From Actinomycetota bacterium (GTDB lineage Bacteria; Actinomycetota; Thermoleophilia; Gaiellales; Gaiellaceae), in contig SIRU01000071.1 of NCBI GenBank assembly GCA_004366385.1, forward strand, positions 1 to 64,000: DNA of 64,000 nt, in the 5' to 3' direction. A program made the position numbers and the translations under genes. Below the pieces are notes generated by a model, which was not told the DNA's origin, did not search any database, and saw only the letters and a program-made list of their open reading frames with translations. Shown here piece after piece: positions 36,942 through 45,511 of this stretch. The stretch's first letter is position 1, and each line of letters opens with the position of its first letter.

Positions 36942-36989
36942 CCGACCCGCCGGCGGCTGCCGAGCCGCCGGCGAATCGACGAGATCCGG

Positions 36990-37931
36990 CTAGCTGCCGC
37001 CGCCTTGCGCGCGGTCGCGCGTGGCCAGGTAGATGTCGGACAACCCGGTTCCTCCCTCACCGGTCCCGGACGGGCCCGCTCGGCCGAAGAGGAGCTGCAG
37101 CGCGTCCCACGAGAGTGCGGGCCGCGACTCGCCCAGGGCCGTGTTGACGCTCGGGCCGAGGTTGACGGGCGCCGACCACGGGCCGTCGACGCTCGCACGC
37201 GTCGCGGACCAGATGTCCTGGCCTCCGGCGCCGCCCGCGCGGTTCGACGAGAAGACGAGCTCCCGCCCGTCCTTGCGGACGTTCGGCTGGATGTCGTTCG
37301 CGCCGGCGTCGTTCAGCTCGGCGATCGGCGCTGCGGGGCCGAAGCCGTCCCCGTGCTTCCTGCTCACGTAGAGCTCGCCCGGGACCACCCCGGAGCTGCG
37401 CGAGAAGTACAGGCGTGCCTGCGCGTACGAAGGCCCCTGCTCGTCGAGGGCGCTGTTCGGCCCCTCCGGGGCGCACGCGAGATGCTCCGGCTCGCTCCAG
37501 CCGTGCACCGGACTGCGGCGTGTCAGGTAGATGTCACCCAGTCCGCACGTCACGCCCTCGACGACCCTCCGGCTCACGAAGAAGAGGCCGTCCGCGTGGA
37601 GGGGCGTCGGACAGAAGTCGTCGGCCGCGGAGTTGATCGGCTCCGGCAGGTTCACCGGCTCCCCCCACGGCTCGCCCGTGCTCGCCCGTGTGGAGAACCA
37701 GATGTCGAGCCCGCCCCTGCCCCCGGGACGGTTGGAGGCCAGGTACAGGCTCAGCCCGTCCGGAGACTGGACCGGGCAGCCGTCCAGCGACGCCGTGTTG
37801 AGGTCGGCGTGGTTCGCGCCGAGCTCGTCGATCTTTGCGGAAGCTCCCCAGCCCGAGAACGCAGCGTGTGCAGTCAGAGGCAGGAGACCGAAGGCGACGA
37901 GGATCGCCGCCAGGTGGATGCGTGAGCGCAT
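36990..37931 (-). CDS. secreted PD40/WD40-like beta-propeller protein
   Basis: A 313-residue protein from ATG 37931 with GGGAGG upstream. A signal peptide (about residues 5-24) precedes at least five repeats ending in DIW/DIY/ELY motifs (for example DIWFSTRASTGEPWGEPVNL, GDIYLTRRSPVHGWSEP, ELYVSRKHGDGFGPAAPI). Each repeat contains SPDGxxLYxxSNR-type strands typical of extracellular propellers. It is divergent from a SARP gene, and three 12-bp-spaced repeats lie over its promoter region. Confidence 0.85.
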   Translation of the reverse strand: MRSRIHLAAILVAFGLLPLTAHAAFSGWGASAKIDELGANHADLNTASLDGCPVQSPDGLSLYLASNRPGGRGGLDIWFSTRASTGEPWGEPVNLPEPINSAADDFCPTPLHADGLFFVSRRVVEGVTCGLGDIYLTRRSPVHGWSEPEHLACAPEGPNSALDEQGPSYAQARLYFSRSSGVVPGELYVSRKHGDGFGPAAPIAELNDAGANDIQPNVRKDGRELVFSSNRAGGAGGQDIWSATRASVDGPWSAPVNLGPSVNTALGESRPALSWDALQLLFGRAGPSGTGEGGTGLSDIYLATRDRAQGGGS

Positions 37932-37989
37932 TGCGAGTACCTCCCGAGTCTGGTGTTGACGCTCAGGAGGCGCAGGCTCACAGTACGGC

Positions 37990-38019
37990 GTGTGAGGGAC
38001 CGTGTGACGGGTGGTGTGC
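37990..38019. promoter_or_regulatory. three 12-bp-spaced direct repeats
   Basis: GTGTGA, GTGTGA and GTGTGC start at 37990, 38002 and 38014. They lie between the divergent propeller and SARP genes. On the minus strand a possible promoter for the propeller gene (GTCACA, 17 bp, TACTGT) overlaps them. They are candidates for the SARP operator. Confidence 0.4.
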
Positions 38020-38020
38020 T

Positions 38021-39844
38021 CTGAGCACGCGAGTCCAGCTGCTCGGTCCACCGCGGATCGAGCAGGACGGGCGGCTGCTGGCGTCGCCGCGCGGGAACAA
38101 GACGTGGGGGCTGCTCACGTACTTCCTCTGCACGCGCCTGCCGACCTCGCGCGAGCGGATCGCGGGTCTGCTGTTCCCCGAGGCCGAGGACCCGCTTGCG
38201 GCGTTGCGCTGGACGCTCTCGGACTTGCGCAGGCTCGTCGCGGGGAGCTTCGTCGTCCAGCCGGAGCCGCTTCGGCTCGTGCCTGCGCCGGGAACGGTCG
38301 TCGACGTGGACGTGCTGCACCGTGGCTCCTGGCGGGAGGCGCTCGACCTGCCCGGTCTGGGTCACGACCTCCTCGACGGCCTCACGTTCTCGACGAGCGC
38401 CGGCTTCGAGCTCTGGCTGGAGGGCGAGCGGCGGCGTGTGGCAGGCGCGACGGGCGCGGTGTTGCACCAGGCCGCGCTGGCGCTCCTCGCCTACGGCGAC
38501 GCCGGCGCGGCAGCGCGCCACGCGTCGCAGCTCGTGGAGCTCGACCGCTTCGACGAGAACGCGCACGCGCTCCTCGTCCGCTGCCTCCGGGCGGCGGGCG
38601 GCCTCGACGCGGCGTCGCGGCAGATCGAGGCCTGCGAGGCTCTCTTCCGCCGCGAGCTCGGCATCGAGCCGAGCGCCGCCGTGCGATCCGCCGGGCTCAC
38701 GGCGGTGGGGGGCTCCGGCGGAGTGGTCACGGAGCGGGCCGCGGTTCTCGCGCAGATCGAGACAGGCGAGGCGATCGTCGCCGCCGGCTCGGTCGAGGCC
38801 GGCCTCGGGCGCCTTCGCGCGGCGTGCTCGTCGGCCCGGGCAGGAGGCCGGCCCGAGTTGCTCGCACGGTCGCTCATCGCGCTCGGCGGGGCGCTCGTGC
38901 ACGGTGCCCGGGGCACGGACGAGGAGGGTGCGGCCGCACTCCACGAGGGGGTCGCGCTCGCCGAGCGCTCGGGCGACTCGAAGCTCGCCGCGACGGGCTG
39001 GCGCGAGATCGCATGGGTTCAGTTCCTTCGTTCGGAGTACGCCCGCGCCGAGGAGTCCGTGTCGCGGACGGCGGCGCTGGCGGACGACGACGACGAGGAG
39101 CTGGGATGGGGCGACGTGATCGTCGGTACGGGACGGATGGACATGGGCGAGTACGCAGCGGCGGGGCCTCGGCTGCTCTCTGCGGTGGAGCGTTCGGGCC
39201 GCACGAGCTCGGCTCAGCTCCAGGCGTTCGCAGTGAGCATGTTGGGCCGGTTTCACCTTGCGCGCGACGACGTCGAGACCGCCTGCCGCGTGTTCGACGA
39301 GGCGCTCGCGATCGTCGACGCGCGTGGGCTCACCGCATTTCGCCCCTGGCCCGAGGCGTTCCGCGCCGAGATCGACCTCAGGCGCGGCGACGTGTCCAGG
39401 GCACGGGAGGGGTTCGAGCACGCGTTCGCCGTGGGTCGCGAGGTGGGCGACCCGTGCTGGGAGGGCATCGCGATGCGGGGGCTGGGCCTCGTCGCCGTCG
39501 CCGAGGGCGACGCGACTCGGGCGCTCGAGCGCCTGCTCGAAGCTCCTCGGCTCTGTCGACGCCTGCCGGACACCTACCTCTGGATCGAGGCGTACGCGCT
39601 CGACGCACTGTGCCAGGTCGGCCTCGAGCACGGAGCGGAGTCGGTCCCGCTGTGGATCGACGAGCTCGCGGCCGTTTCCGCCCGGAGAGGCATGCGCGAG
39701 CTCCTGCTTCGCGCGAGCCTGTACCGGGCGCGGCTGGGAGACGGCGGAGCGTTCTCCGTCGCTCGGTCTCTTGCCTCACAGGTGGACAATCCGGCGGTAA
39801 CGGGCCTGCTCGACGTGTCGCTGGCCGCCGCGCCCGTCCCGTGA
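38021..39844 (+). CDS. SARP-family regulator with TPR-like C-terminus
   Basis: A 607-residue regulator. An OmpR-like winged helix lies at residues 1-90 (VQLLGPPRIEQDGRLL, then LRWTLSDLRRLV), and a BTAD domain at about 100-230 (RYDENAHALLVR-like segment and ELGIEPSAAVR). The remainder is TPR-like helices without a P-loop. The family N-terminus begins exactly at a CTG codon (38021); there is no ATG, GTG or TTG nearby in frame. GTG 37922 and TTG 37931 would add about 30 unrelated residues and overlap the divergent gene. CTG is the likeliest start. Confidence 0.8.
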   Translation: MSTRVQLLGPPRIEQDGRLLASPRGNKTWGLLTYFLCTRLPTSRERIAGLLFPEAEDPLAALRWTLSDLRRLVAGSFVVQPEPLRLVPAPGTVVDVDVLHRGSWREALDLPGLGHDLLDGLTFSTSAGFELWLEGERRRVAGATGAVLHQAALALLAYGDAGAAARHASQLVELDRFDENAHALLVRCLRAAGGLDAASRQIEACEALFRRELGIEPSAAVRSAGLTAVGGSGGVVTERAAVLAQIETGEAIVAAGSVEAGLGRLRAACSSARAGGRPELLARSLIALGGALVHGARGTDEEGAAALHEGVALAERSGDSKLAATGWREIAWVQFLRSEYARAEESVSRTAALADDDDEELGWGDVIVGTGRMDMGEYAAAGPRLLSAVERSGRTSSAQLQAFAVSMLGRFHLARDDVETACRVFDEALAIVDARGLTAFRPWPEAFRAEIDLRRGDVSRAREGFEHAFAVGREVGDPCWEGIAMRGLGLVAVAEGDATRALERLLEAPRLCRRLPDTYLWIEAYALDALCQVGLEHGAESVPLWIDELAAVSARRGMRELLLRASLYRARLGDGGAFSVARSLASQVDNPAVTGLLDVSLAAAPVP

Positions 39845-39938
39845 TGCGGTGACCGACGCGCCATGAGCGGCCGGCCCACCGGCGCCGACTAAGCTTCCTG
39901 GCCGGACGTCGTACGAGCTGAGAAGGAGACACGAGCCC

Positions 39939-41978
39939 ATGCCCGAGCCCGCCAAGATCCGCAACGTCGCAGTCGTCGGACACCGCGGGACGGGGAAGAC
40001 GTCGCTCGTGGAGGCGCTGCTCTTCCAGTCGGGCGCGGTCAACCGCCTCGGCTCCGTCCAGGCCGGCACGACCGTCTCCGACTCGGACGAGGACGAGCAC
40101 GCGCGGCAGCTCTCGATCGCGATGTCCCTCTCGCACGTCCCGTGGCAGGAGCGGAAGCTGAACCTGCTCGACATCCCGGGCGACCCGAGCTTCCAGGGCG
40201 AGCTGCGCACCGCCGCGCGCGTCGTCGACGGGATGCTCGTGACCGTCTCCGCCGTCATGGGCGTCGAGGTCGGGACGTCGCGCGCCTGGAAGCTCGCGGA
40301 GGAGCTCGGCCTCGCGCGCGTCGTCTTCGTGAACATGCTCGACCGCGAGCGGGCCGACTTCTTCCGCACGCTCGAGGCGCTGCGCTCGCAGCTCTCGACG
40401 CAGTGCGTCGCGGTGCACATCCCCATCGGCTCCGAGCACGAGCTCACCGGCATCGTGGACGTGCTGCACATGTGCGCGTACACGAGCCCGGAGGGCGGCA
40501 AGGAGGGCGACCCGGTCCCGATCCCGGACGACATGACGGACGTCGTCGCCGAGTACCGCGAGAAGCTGCTCGACACGGTCGTCGAGACGGACGAGTCGCT
40601 CATGGAGCGCTACCTCGACGGGCAGGAGCTGGACGCGCACGAGGTTGCGGCCGCGCTCAAGACCGCGGTCACGAACGGGGAGGTCTTCCCGGTCGCCTGC
40701 GGCGTCGCGTCGAAGAACCTCGGCACGCACGCGCTCCTCGACCTTCTCGTCGAGGGCGTCCCGTCGCCGGCGAAGAAGGGCTCCCCGATCGACGTCGACG
40801 GCGCCTCGACCGCGGTCTTCGTCTTCAAGACCGTCGCCGACCCGTTCGCCGGCCGCATCAACCTCTTCCGGGTGCTCGCCGGCACGGTCACCGGCGAGAC
40901 GACGCTCGTGAACCTGCGGACGAAGGGCAAGGAGCGCATGGGCTCGCTGCTCGAGCTCCAGGGCAAGGAGCACAAGCCCGCACTCGACTACGTCGAGGGC
41001 GACCTGGGCGCCGTCGCGAAGCTGAAGGACGCGCAGACCGGCGACCTGCTCGCCGACAAGGACGTCGCGATCGAGGCGCCGGACTTCGGGTTCCCGGAGC
41101 CGGTGATGAGCTTCGCGATCACGCCGAAGGTCAAGGGCGACGAGGAGAAGGTCGCGACCGCGATCCGTCGCCTCGCAGAGGAGGACCAGACGCTGCGCCT
41201 CCGCCGTGACCCGCAGACGGGCGAGGAGATCCTCTCCGGCATGAGCCAGATGCACGTCGAGGTCGCGCTCGAGCGCGCGAAGCGCCGCTTCGGCGTCGAC
41301 GTCGAGCTGCACCCGCCGCGCGTCCCGTACCGCGAGACGATCCGTAAGGAGGCGCGCGCGCAGGGCCGGTACAAGAAGCAGACGGGCGGCCGCGGCCAGT
41401 TCGGCGACTGCCACATCGTCATCGCGCCCGCGGAGGGCGAGTACGAGTTCGTGGACAAGATCGTCGGCGGTGTCATCCCGCAGAGCTTCCGGCCGGCCGT
41501 CGACAAGGGCATCCAGGAGGCGATGCACCAGGGCGAGCTCGCCGGTGCGCCGGTGCAGGGCGTCAAGGTCGAGCTCGTGGACGGCTCGTACCACACGGTC
41601 GACTCCTCGGAGATGGCGTTCAAGATCGCCGGCTCGCTGGCGTGGAAGGACGCGTACATGAAGGCCGACCCGGTGCTCCTCGAGCCGATCATGGAGCTCG
41701 AGGTCACGGTGCCGGACGACGCGGTGGGCGCGGTGAACGGGGACCTCAACTCGCGCCGCGGCCGGCTCCAGGGGATGGAGCCGCTCGGCGGGATGACGAC
41801 GATCAAGGCCGAGGTGCCGATGTCCGAGCTCCTCACCTATGCGCAGTCGCTCACGTCGATGACCGGCGGCCGCGGCGACTACGCGATGCACTTCCTCCGC
41901 TACGAGGAGGTGCCGGCGCACGTCGCGCAGAAGATCATCGACGAGCGGAAGCGCGAGATGGAGGAAGCGCGGGCGTAG
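39939..41978 (+). CDS. fusA2: elongation factor G-like GTPase (EF-G2 type)
   Basis: A 679-residue translational GTPase-like protein with the EF-G domain order: G domain (residues 1-270, P-loop GHRGTGKTS, DIPG), domain II, III, IV (GGRGQFGDCHIVIAPA) and V (TTIKAEVPMSELLTYAQSLT). The switch I region reads DEDEHARQLSI rather than the RERGITI of true EF-G, and the guanine-specificity motif NKxD reads NMLD. It therefore belongs to the EF-G paralog group whose function is not settled. ATG 39939 follows GAGAAGGAG. Confidence 0.88.
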   Translation: MPEPAKIRNVAVVGHRGTGKTSLVEALLFQSGAVNRLGSVQAGTTVSDSDEDEHARQLSIAMSLSHVPWQERKLNLLDIPGDPSFQGELRTAARVVDGMLVTVSAVMGVEVGTSRAWKLAEELGLARVVFVNMLDRERADFFRTLEALRSQLSTQCVAVHIPIGSEHELTGIVDVLHMCAYTSPEGGKEGDPVPIPDDMTDVVAEYREKLLDTVVETDESLMERYLDGQELDAHEVAAALKTAVTNGEVFPVACGVASKNLGTHALLDLLVEGVPSPAKKGSPIDVDGASTAVFVFKTVADPFAGRINLFRVLAGTVTGETTLVNLRTKGKERMGSLLELQGKEHKPALDYVEGDLGAVAKLKDAQTGDLLADKDVAIEAPDFGFPEPVMSFAITPKVKGDEEKVATAIRRLAEEDQTLRLRRDPQTGEEILSGMSQMHVEVALERAKRRFGVDVELHPPRVPYRETIRKEARAQGRYKKQTGGRGQFGDCHIVIAPAEGEYEFVDKIVGGVIPQSFRPAVDKGIQEAMHQGELAGAPVQGVKVELVDGSYHTVDSSEMAFKIAGSLAWKDAYMKADPVLLEPIMELEVTVPDDAVGAVNGDLNSRRGRLQGMEPLGGMTTIKAEVPMSELLTYAQSLTSMTGGRGDYAMHFLRYEEVPAHVAQKIIDERKREMEEARA

Positions 41979-41993
41979 CGCGCGTTGCCCCGT

Positions 41994-42013
41994 TTGTCCA
42001 CAGCTGTGGATAA
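41994..42013. promoter_or_regulatory. palindromic pair of DnaA boxes
   Basis: TTGTCCACA and TGTGGATAA face each other across GC. TTGTCCACA is the consensus box of high-GC actinobacteria and the complement of the other is TTATCCACA. The pair lies 28-47 bp upstream of the gene at 42041 and downstream of EF-G2. Confidence 0.65.
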
Positions 42014-42040
42014 CTTCGGCGGCTGCTAGGGTCCGGCGTC

Positions 42041-42649
42041 ATGCGAGTGACGAAGGCAACCGTCATCCGCGAGTGCGCGGTCTGCGAGCGGACGCTGCTC
42101 CAGGGCGAGGTCACGGTCCGTTTCTCGCCCGACGGCGTCGAGTTCGTGGACGTGTGCCCGCTCTGCCAGGAGGCCGCCCTCGACTACGGCTGGGTTCGCG
42201 AAGGCGGGCCCATGTCCCGTGCGCTGTCGCCACACCAACGCCGGAAGCGGCCGCGCTGGGCGCAGCTGCTCGGCGTCGGGACGGAGGACGTCGCCCAGCC
42301 GGTCGTGCCGGAGCCCGTCCTGCGGCGGCTCTCCGACTCCGAGGCCGCCCTCGTCGAGGCGGCCGACCTCTTCAACGCGAGCCTCTTCCGCCGCACGATC
42401 GAAGGTGTCGCGCGCGCGCTCGGCGAGCCGTTCGTCTCCGTCGTCCCGCTCTCCGGCGTGAACGGCGAGGTCGTGCTCACGTTCGCGTGGGAGATCACCT
42501 GGTACCAGTACCGCGTCACGCCCGAGGCCTCGCAGCCGATCCGCCTCGCCGACCGCGGCGCCGACATCTCCGAGATCGAGCCCGTGTTCCAGGAGTGGAA
42601 CGCGGAGCTCGACGACCAGGGCCGCGTCGTCCCCTCGGTCGCGACCTAA
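42041..42649 (+). CDS. conserved protein with N-terminal zinc-ribbon-like motif
   Basis: A 202-residue protein. Two CxxC pairs near the N-terminus (ECAVCERTL at about 11-19 and DVCPLCQEA at about 38-46) suggest a zinc ribbon. The rest is a mixed alpha/beta domain with a VVLTFAWEITWYQYRV segment. The family is unknown to me. The start ATG 42041 lies 8 nt after TAGGGT with DnaA boxes just upstream, so it may respond to DnaA. Confidence 0.6.
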   Translation: MRVTKATVIRECAVCERTLLQGEVTVRFSPDGVEFVDVCPLCQEAALDYGWVREGGPMSRALSPHQRRKRPRWAQLLGVGTEDVAQPVVPEPVLRRLSDSEAALVEAADLFNASLFRRTIEGVARALGEPFVSVVPLSGVNGEVVLTFAWEITWYQYRVTPEASQPIRLADRGADISEIEPVFQEWNAELDDQGRVVPSVAT

Positions 42650-42679
42650 CGCCTCCCTCGTCCGCCTAGAATCGGCCGC

Positions 42680-44176
42680 ATGGCTACCACAGGCGTACGC
42701 GAGTTCCAGAACTACATCGGCGGCGAGTGGGTCGGCGCTGCCTCCGGCGAGACGTTCGAGTCCACGAGCCCGGCCGACGGCGAGACGATCGGCGTCTTCC
42801 CGAAGTCCGCCGCCGAGGACGTCGACCGCGCGGTCGCGGCCGCGAAGGCCGCGTACGAGGACTGGCGCCTCGTCCCGGCTCCGAAGCGCGGCGAGATCCT
42901 CTTCCGCTTCGCGCAGCTCCTCGTCGAGGCGAAGGACGAGCTGACCGAGCTCATGACCCACGAGATGGGGAAGGTGTGGGCCGAGGCGGGCGGCGACGTC
43001 CAGGAAGCGATCGACATGAGCTACTACATGGGCGGCGAGGGCAGGCGGCTCTTCGGCCAGACGACGCCCTCCGAGCTGCGCGACAAGTTCCAGATGTCGG
43101 TGCGCATGCCGATCGGGGTCATCGGCGTGATCACGCCGTGGAACTTCCCGATCGCGATTCCCTCCTGGAAGATCGCGCCCGCGCTCGTCGCCGGGAACAC
43201 GGTCGTCTTCAAACCGGCGACCGACACGCCTGCGCTCGGGCAGCGCTTCGTCGAGCTGCTCGACGAGGCCGGCGTCCCGAAGGGCGTCGTCAACGTCGTC
43301 CACGGCGGCGGCGGCGCGGTCGGGGAACGGCTGGTCGCGCACCCGGATGTCCGCGTGATCTCCTTGACCGGCTCGAGAGAGACCGGCGTGAGGGTGCTCC
43401 AGGCTGCGGCGGAGGGGCTGAAGCACGTCCACCTCGAGCTCGGCGGCAAGAACGCCATCATCGTGATGGAGGACGCCGACCTCGACATCGCGGTCGACGG
43501 GATCGTCTGGTCGGCCTTCGGCACGTCCGGCCAGCGCTGCACGGCGGCGAGCCGCGTCATCGCGCACGAGAGCGTGTACGGCGAGCTCGCGACGCGGATC
43601 GTCGAGCGGGCGGAGGCGATGCGCCTGGGGCCGGGCTGGGAGGACGACACCGACGTCGGCCCAGTGATCAACAAGCCCGCGCTCGAGAAGATCCACTCGT
43701 ACACCGAGATCGGGCAGGGCGAGGGCGCCGAGCTGCTCACGGGCGGCGAGATCGCGGCGGACGGGGACCTCGCGAAGGGCTTCTACTACCGCCCGACCGT
43801 GTTCGGCGGCGTCGAGCCCGACATGCGGATCGCGCAGGAGGAGATCTTCGGCCCCGTGCTCTCGCTGATCTCCGTCAAGGACGAGGCCGAGGCGGTGCGC
43901 GTCTCGAACGGGATCCGCTACGGGCTCTCCTCCTCGATCTTCACGCGTGACGTGAACCGCGCCTTCCGCGCGCTGCGCGACCTCGAGGCCGGGATCACGT
44001 ACGTCAACGCGGGCACGATCGGCGCCGAGGTGCACCTCCCCTTCGGCGGGACGAAGGACACGGGCAACGGCCACCGCGAGGCGGGCCAGGCGGCGCTCGA
44101 CGTCTTCACGGAGTGGAAGTCGGTGTACGTCGACTACTCGGGGACGCTCCAGCGCGCGCAGATCGACAACACGTGA
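42680..44176 (+). CDS. aldehyde dehydrogenase (NAD(P)+-dependent)
   Basis: A 498-residue member of the aldehyde dehydrogenase superfamily. It shows the TPWNFPIAIPSWKIAPALVA NAD-binding stretch, general-base glutamate in LELGGKN, catalytic cysteine in GQRCTAASR (about residue 290), and EEIFGPVLS. It is closest in style to alpha-ketoglutaric semialdehyde or aminoadipate semialdehyde dehydrogenases, but the substrate is not fixed. ATG 42680 lies 7 nt after TAGAAT. The stop overlaps the following gene (GTGA), and the next two genes are also coupled. Confidence 0.9.
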   Translation: MATTGVREFQNYIGGEWVGAASGETFESTSPADGETIGVFPKSAAEDVDRAVAAAKAAYEDWRLVPAPKRGEILFRFAQLLVEAKDELTELMTHEMGKVWAEAGGDVQEAIDMSYYMGGEGRRLFGQTTPSELRDKFQMSVRMPIGVIGVITPWNFPIAIPSWKIAPALVAGNTVVFKPATDTPALGQRFVELLDEAGVPKGVVNVVHGGGGAVGERLVAHPDVRVISLTGSRETGVRVLQAAAEGLKHVHLELGGKNAIIVMEDADLDIAVDGIVWSAFGTSGQRCTAASRVIAHESVYGELATRIVERAEAMRLGPGWEDDTDVGPVINKPALEKIHSYTEIGQGEGAELLTGGEIAADGDLAKGFYYRPTVFGGVEPDMRIAQEEIFGPVLSLISVKDEAEAVRVSNGIRYGLSSSIFTRDVNRAFRALRDLEAGITYVNAGTIGAEVHLPFGGTKDTGNGHREAGQAALDVFTEWKSVYVDYSGTLQRAQIDNT

Positions 44177-44487
44177 GCTACAAGCTCGTGTGGTTCGTCC
44201 CCGAGGACTCGCTCGACGCGACGCGCTCGGCGGTGTTCGAGGCGGGCGCGGGCCGGATCGGCGAGTACGAGCGCTGCTCCTGGTACGCGGCCGGGACGGG
44301 CACGTTCCTCGGCGGCGCGGGCACGGATCCCGCGGTCGGCGAGCGCGGGGTGGAGGAGCGCGTGCCCGAGCTCCGGGTCGAGACCGTCGTGCCTGGCGAG
44401 GCGCTGGAGGCGGTCGTCGCGGCGCTCCGCGACGCGCATCCGTACGAGGAGCCCGCGTACGACCTCTACCTGCTCGCGGTCGCGTGA
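44173..44487 (+). CDS. NIF3/YqfO insert-domain-like protein
   Basis: A 104-residue protein matching the CutA-like domain found inside NIF3 proteins (YKLVWFVPEDSLDATRSAVF, GAGRIGEYERCSWYAAGTGT, and the C-terminal HPYEEPAYDLY). It exists here as a free-standing domain. Start GTG 44173 overlaps the dehydrogenase stop, and its stop overlaps the RNase H start. It may bind metal or a small ligand; the function is unknown. Confidence 0.75.
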   Translation: MSYKLVWFVPEDSLDATRSAVFEAGAGRIGEYERCSWYAAGTGTFLGGAGTDPAVGERGVEERVPELRVETVVPGEALEAVVAALRDAHPYEEPAYDLYLLAVA

Positions 44488-44888
44488 AGGCGACGCTCTA
44501 CACGGACGGCGGCTCGCGCGGGAACCCCGGCCCGGCGGCCTCGGCGTTCGTGCTCGAGGCCGAGGACGGCACTGTGCTGGACGCACGCGGCGACGCGATC
44601 GGCGTCGCGACCAACAACGTCGCCGAGTACCGCGCGCTGCTCGCGGGCCTCACGCGCGCGCTCGAAGCCGGCGTCGACGAGCTCGAGGTCGTCTCCGACT
44701 CCGAGCTCCTCGTGAAGCAGATGCGCGGCGAGTACAAGGTGAAGAACGCTGCGCTGCGCGAGCTGTCGCTCGAGGCCGCGCGTCTCGCGCACGAGCTGGG
44801 GACGGTCACGTATCGCGCGGTGCGCCGCGAGCACAACGAGCTCGCGGACAGCCTCGTGAACGAGGCGCTCGACCGCGCCAGGTCCTGA
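44484..44888 (+). CDS. rnhA: ribonuclease HI
   Basis: Removes RNA from RNA-DNA hybrids. A 134-residue enzyme of the short bacterial/archaeal type. The catalytic acids are visible: Asp in YTDGGSRGNPG (residue 8), Glu in NNVAEYRALLAGL, Asp in VVSDSELLVKQM, and Asp in HNELADSLVNEAL. Start GTG 44484 overlaps the previous gene. Typical length for this family without an N-terminal hybrid-binding domain. Confidence 0.9.
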   Translation: MKATLYTDGGSRGNPGPAASAFVLEAEDGTVLDARGDAIGVATNNVAEYRALLAGLTRALEAGVDELEVVSDSELLVKQMRGEYKVKNAALRELSLEAARLAHELGTVTYRAVRREHNELADSLVNEALDRARS

Positions 44889-44968
44889 ACGGACATCTTG
44901 CGGGGCGTTGGCGCTCCCGGCACGATCGGTGGCGGTCGGAGGGTGAAGTCGTAGGGTGCGGCGCGCAT

Positions 44969-45125
44969 GGTTGACACCCAGTGCGTCCGGTCGCCACCGG
45001 ATCCGGTTCGACTCCGGCGCCCTCCGCCCATGCGAGGCAGAGCGGGTCGCCGCAGGTGGCATCTGCGAGTGTCGACGGCCCGCTCGAGCCTCGCGAGAGC
45101 TACGATCTGGGGCGGGTGTCAACCA
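44969..45125. repeat. short element with 12-bp terminal inverted repeats
   Basis: Ends TGGTTGACACCC (44969-44980) and its exact complement GGGTGTCAACCA (45114-45125). The termini share ATGGTTGA with copies A-C, but the inner sequence is not clearly related. No coding potential. Confidence 0.5.
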
Positions 45126-45248
45126 CGCGCAGTGCGGTCTCATCAGCGGCTCGCTTCGGCGGGCCGCTTCCTTGCCGGCATGCGAACGCGGCTCTCCCGC
45201 CGCCAGAGACGTAAGAGCCGCAGCTTGACCCACAGAACGGGGCCGCCC

Positions 45249-45289
45249 TTCACGACACGCCCCCGGATCCGCTCCCGGCGTGTCGTGAA
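45249..45289. repeat. 13-bp inverted repeat
   Basis: TTCACGACACGCC and GGCGTGTCGTGAA are separated by 15 bp containing GGATCC. No poly-T follows. It could be an operator or a processing hairpin. Confidence 0.4.
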
Positions 45290-45407
45290 CCCGAATCCCG
45301 ATGTGGAGTCTGCCGCGTGTCGCCAGCCACGGAACCGCCCGCGCGGGCGGTTCGGGCAGGACCGAGGTCTGGTCCGCGCGGCCGGGAAGGGGCGCTACGA
45401 GGGTGGC

Positions 45408-45413
45408 TATACT
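45408..45413 (+). promoter_or_regulatory. -10 hexamer TATACT of tRNA-Gly
   Basis: TATACT ends 10 nt before the mature tRNA 5' end. No consensus -35 element is seen at 16-18 bp. Confidence 0.4.
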
Positions 45414-45423
45414 TGCCCCCCTC

Positions 45424-45497
45424 GCGGATGTAGCTCAGTTGGCTAGAGCGTCTGCTTGCCATGCAGAAGGTCGTGGGTTCGAGTCCCATCATCCGCT
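45424..45497 (+). tRNA. tRNA-Gly (anticodon GCC)
   Basis: The acceptor stem is GCGGATG/CATCCGC. The anticodon stem TCTGC/GCAGA holds the loop TTGCCAT with anticodon GCC. The T-arm carries GGTTCGAGTCC. CCA is not encoded. The next protein gene starts only 14 bp downstream. Confidence 0.95.
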
Positions 45498-45511
45498 CTC
45501 TCCGCTCGCCG

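Larger units (their letters stand above)
44889..45423. other. gene-free interval with inverted repeats before tRNA-Gly
   Basis: A 535-bp interval with no convincing protein gene in any frame. It holds a 157-bp element with 12-bp inverted ends (44969-45125), a 13-bp inverted repeat (45249-45289), and the promoter of tRNA-Gly at 45408-45413. Confidence 0.6.

Noticed and set aside
42000-42200. Riboswitch or attenuator before the zinc-ribbon gene
   Set aside because: The start codon lies 8 nt after a -10-like hexamer, leaving no leader for an RNA structure.
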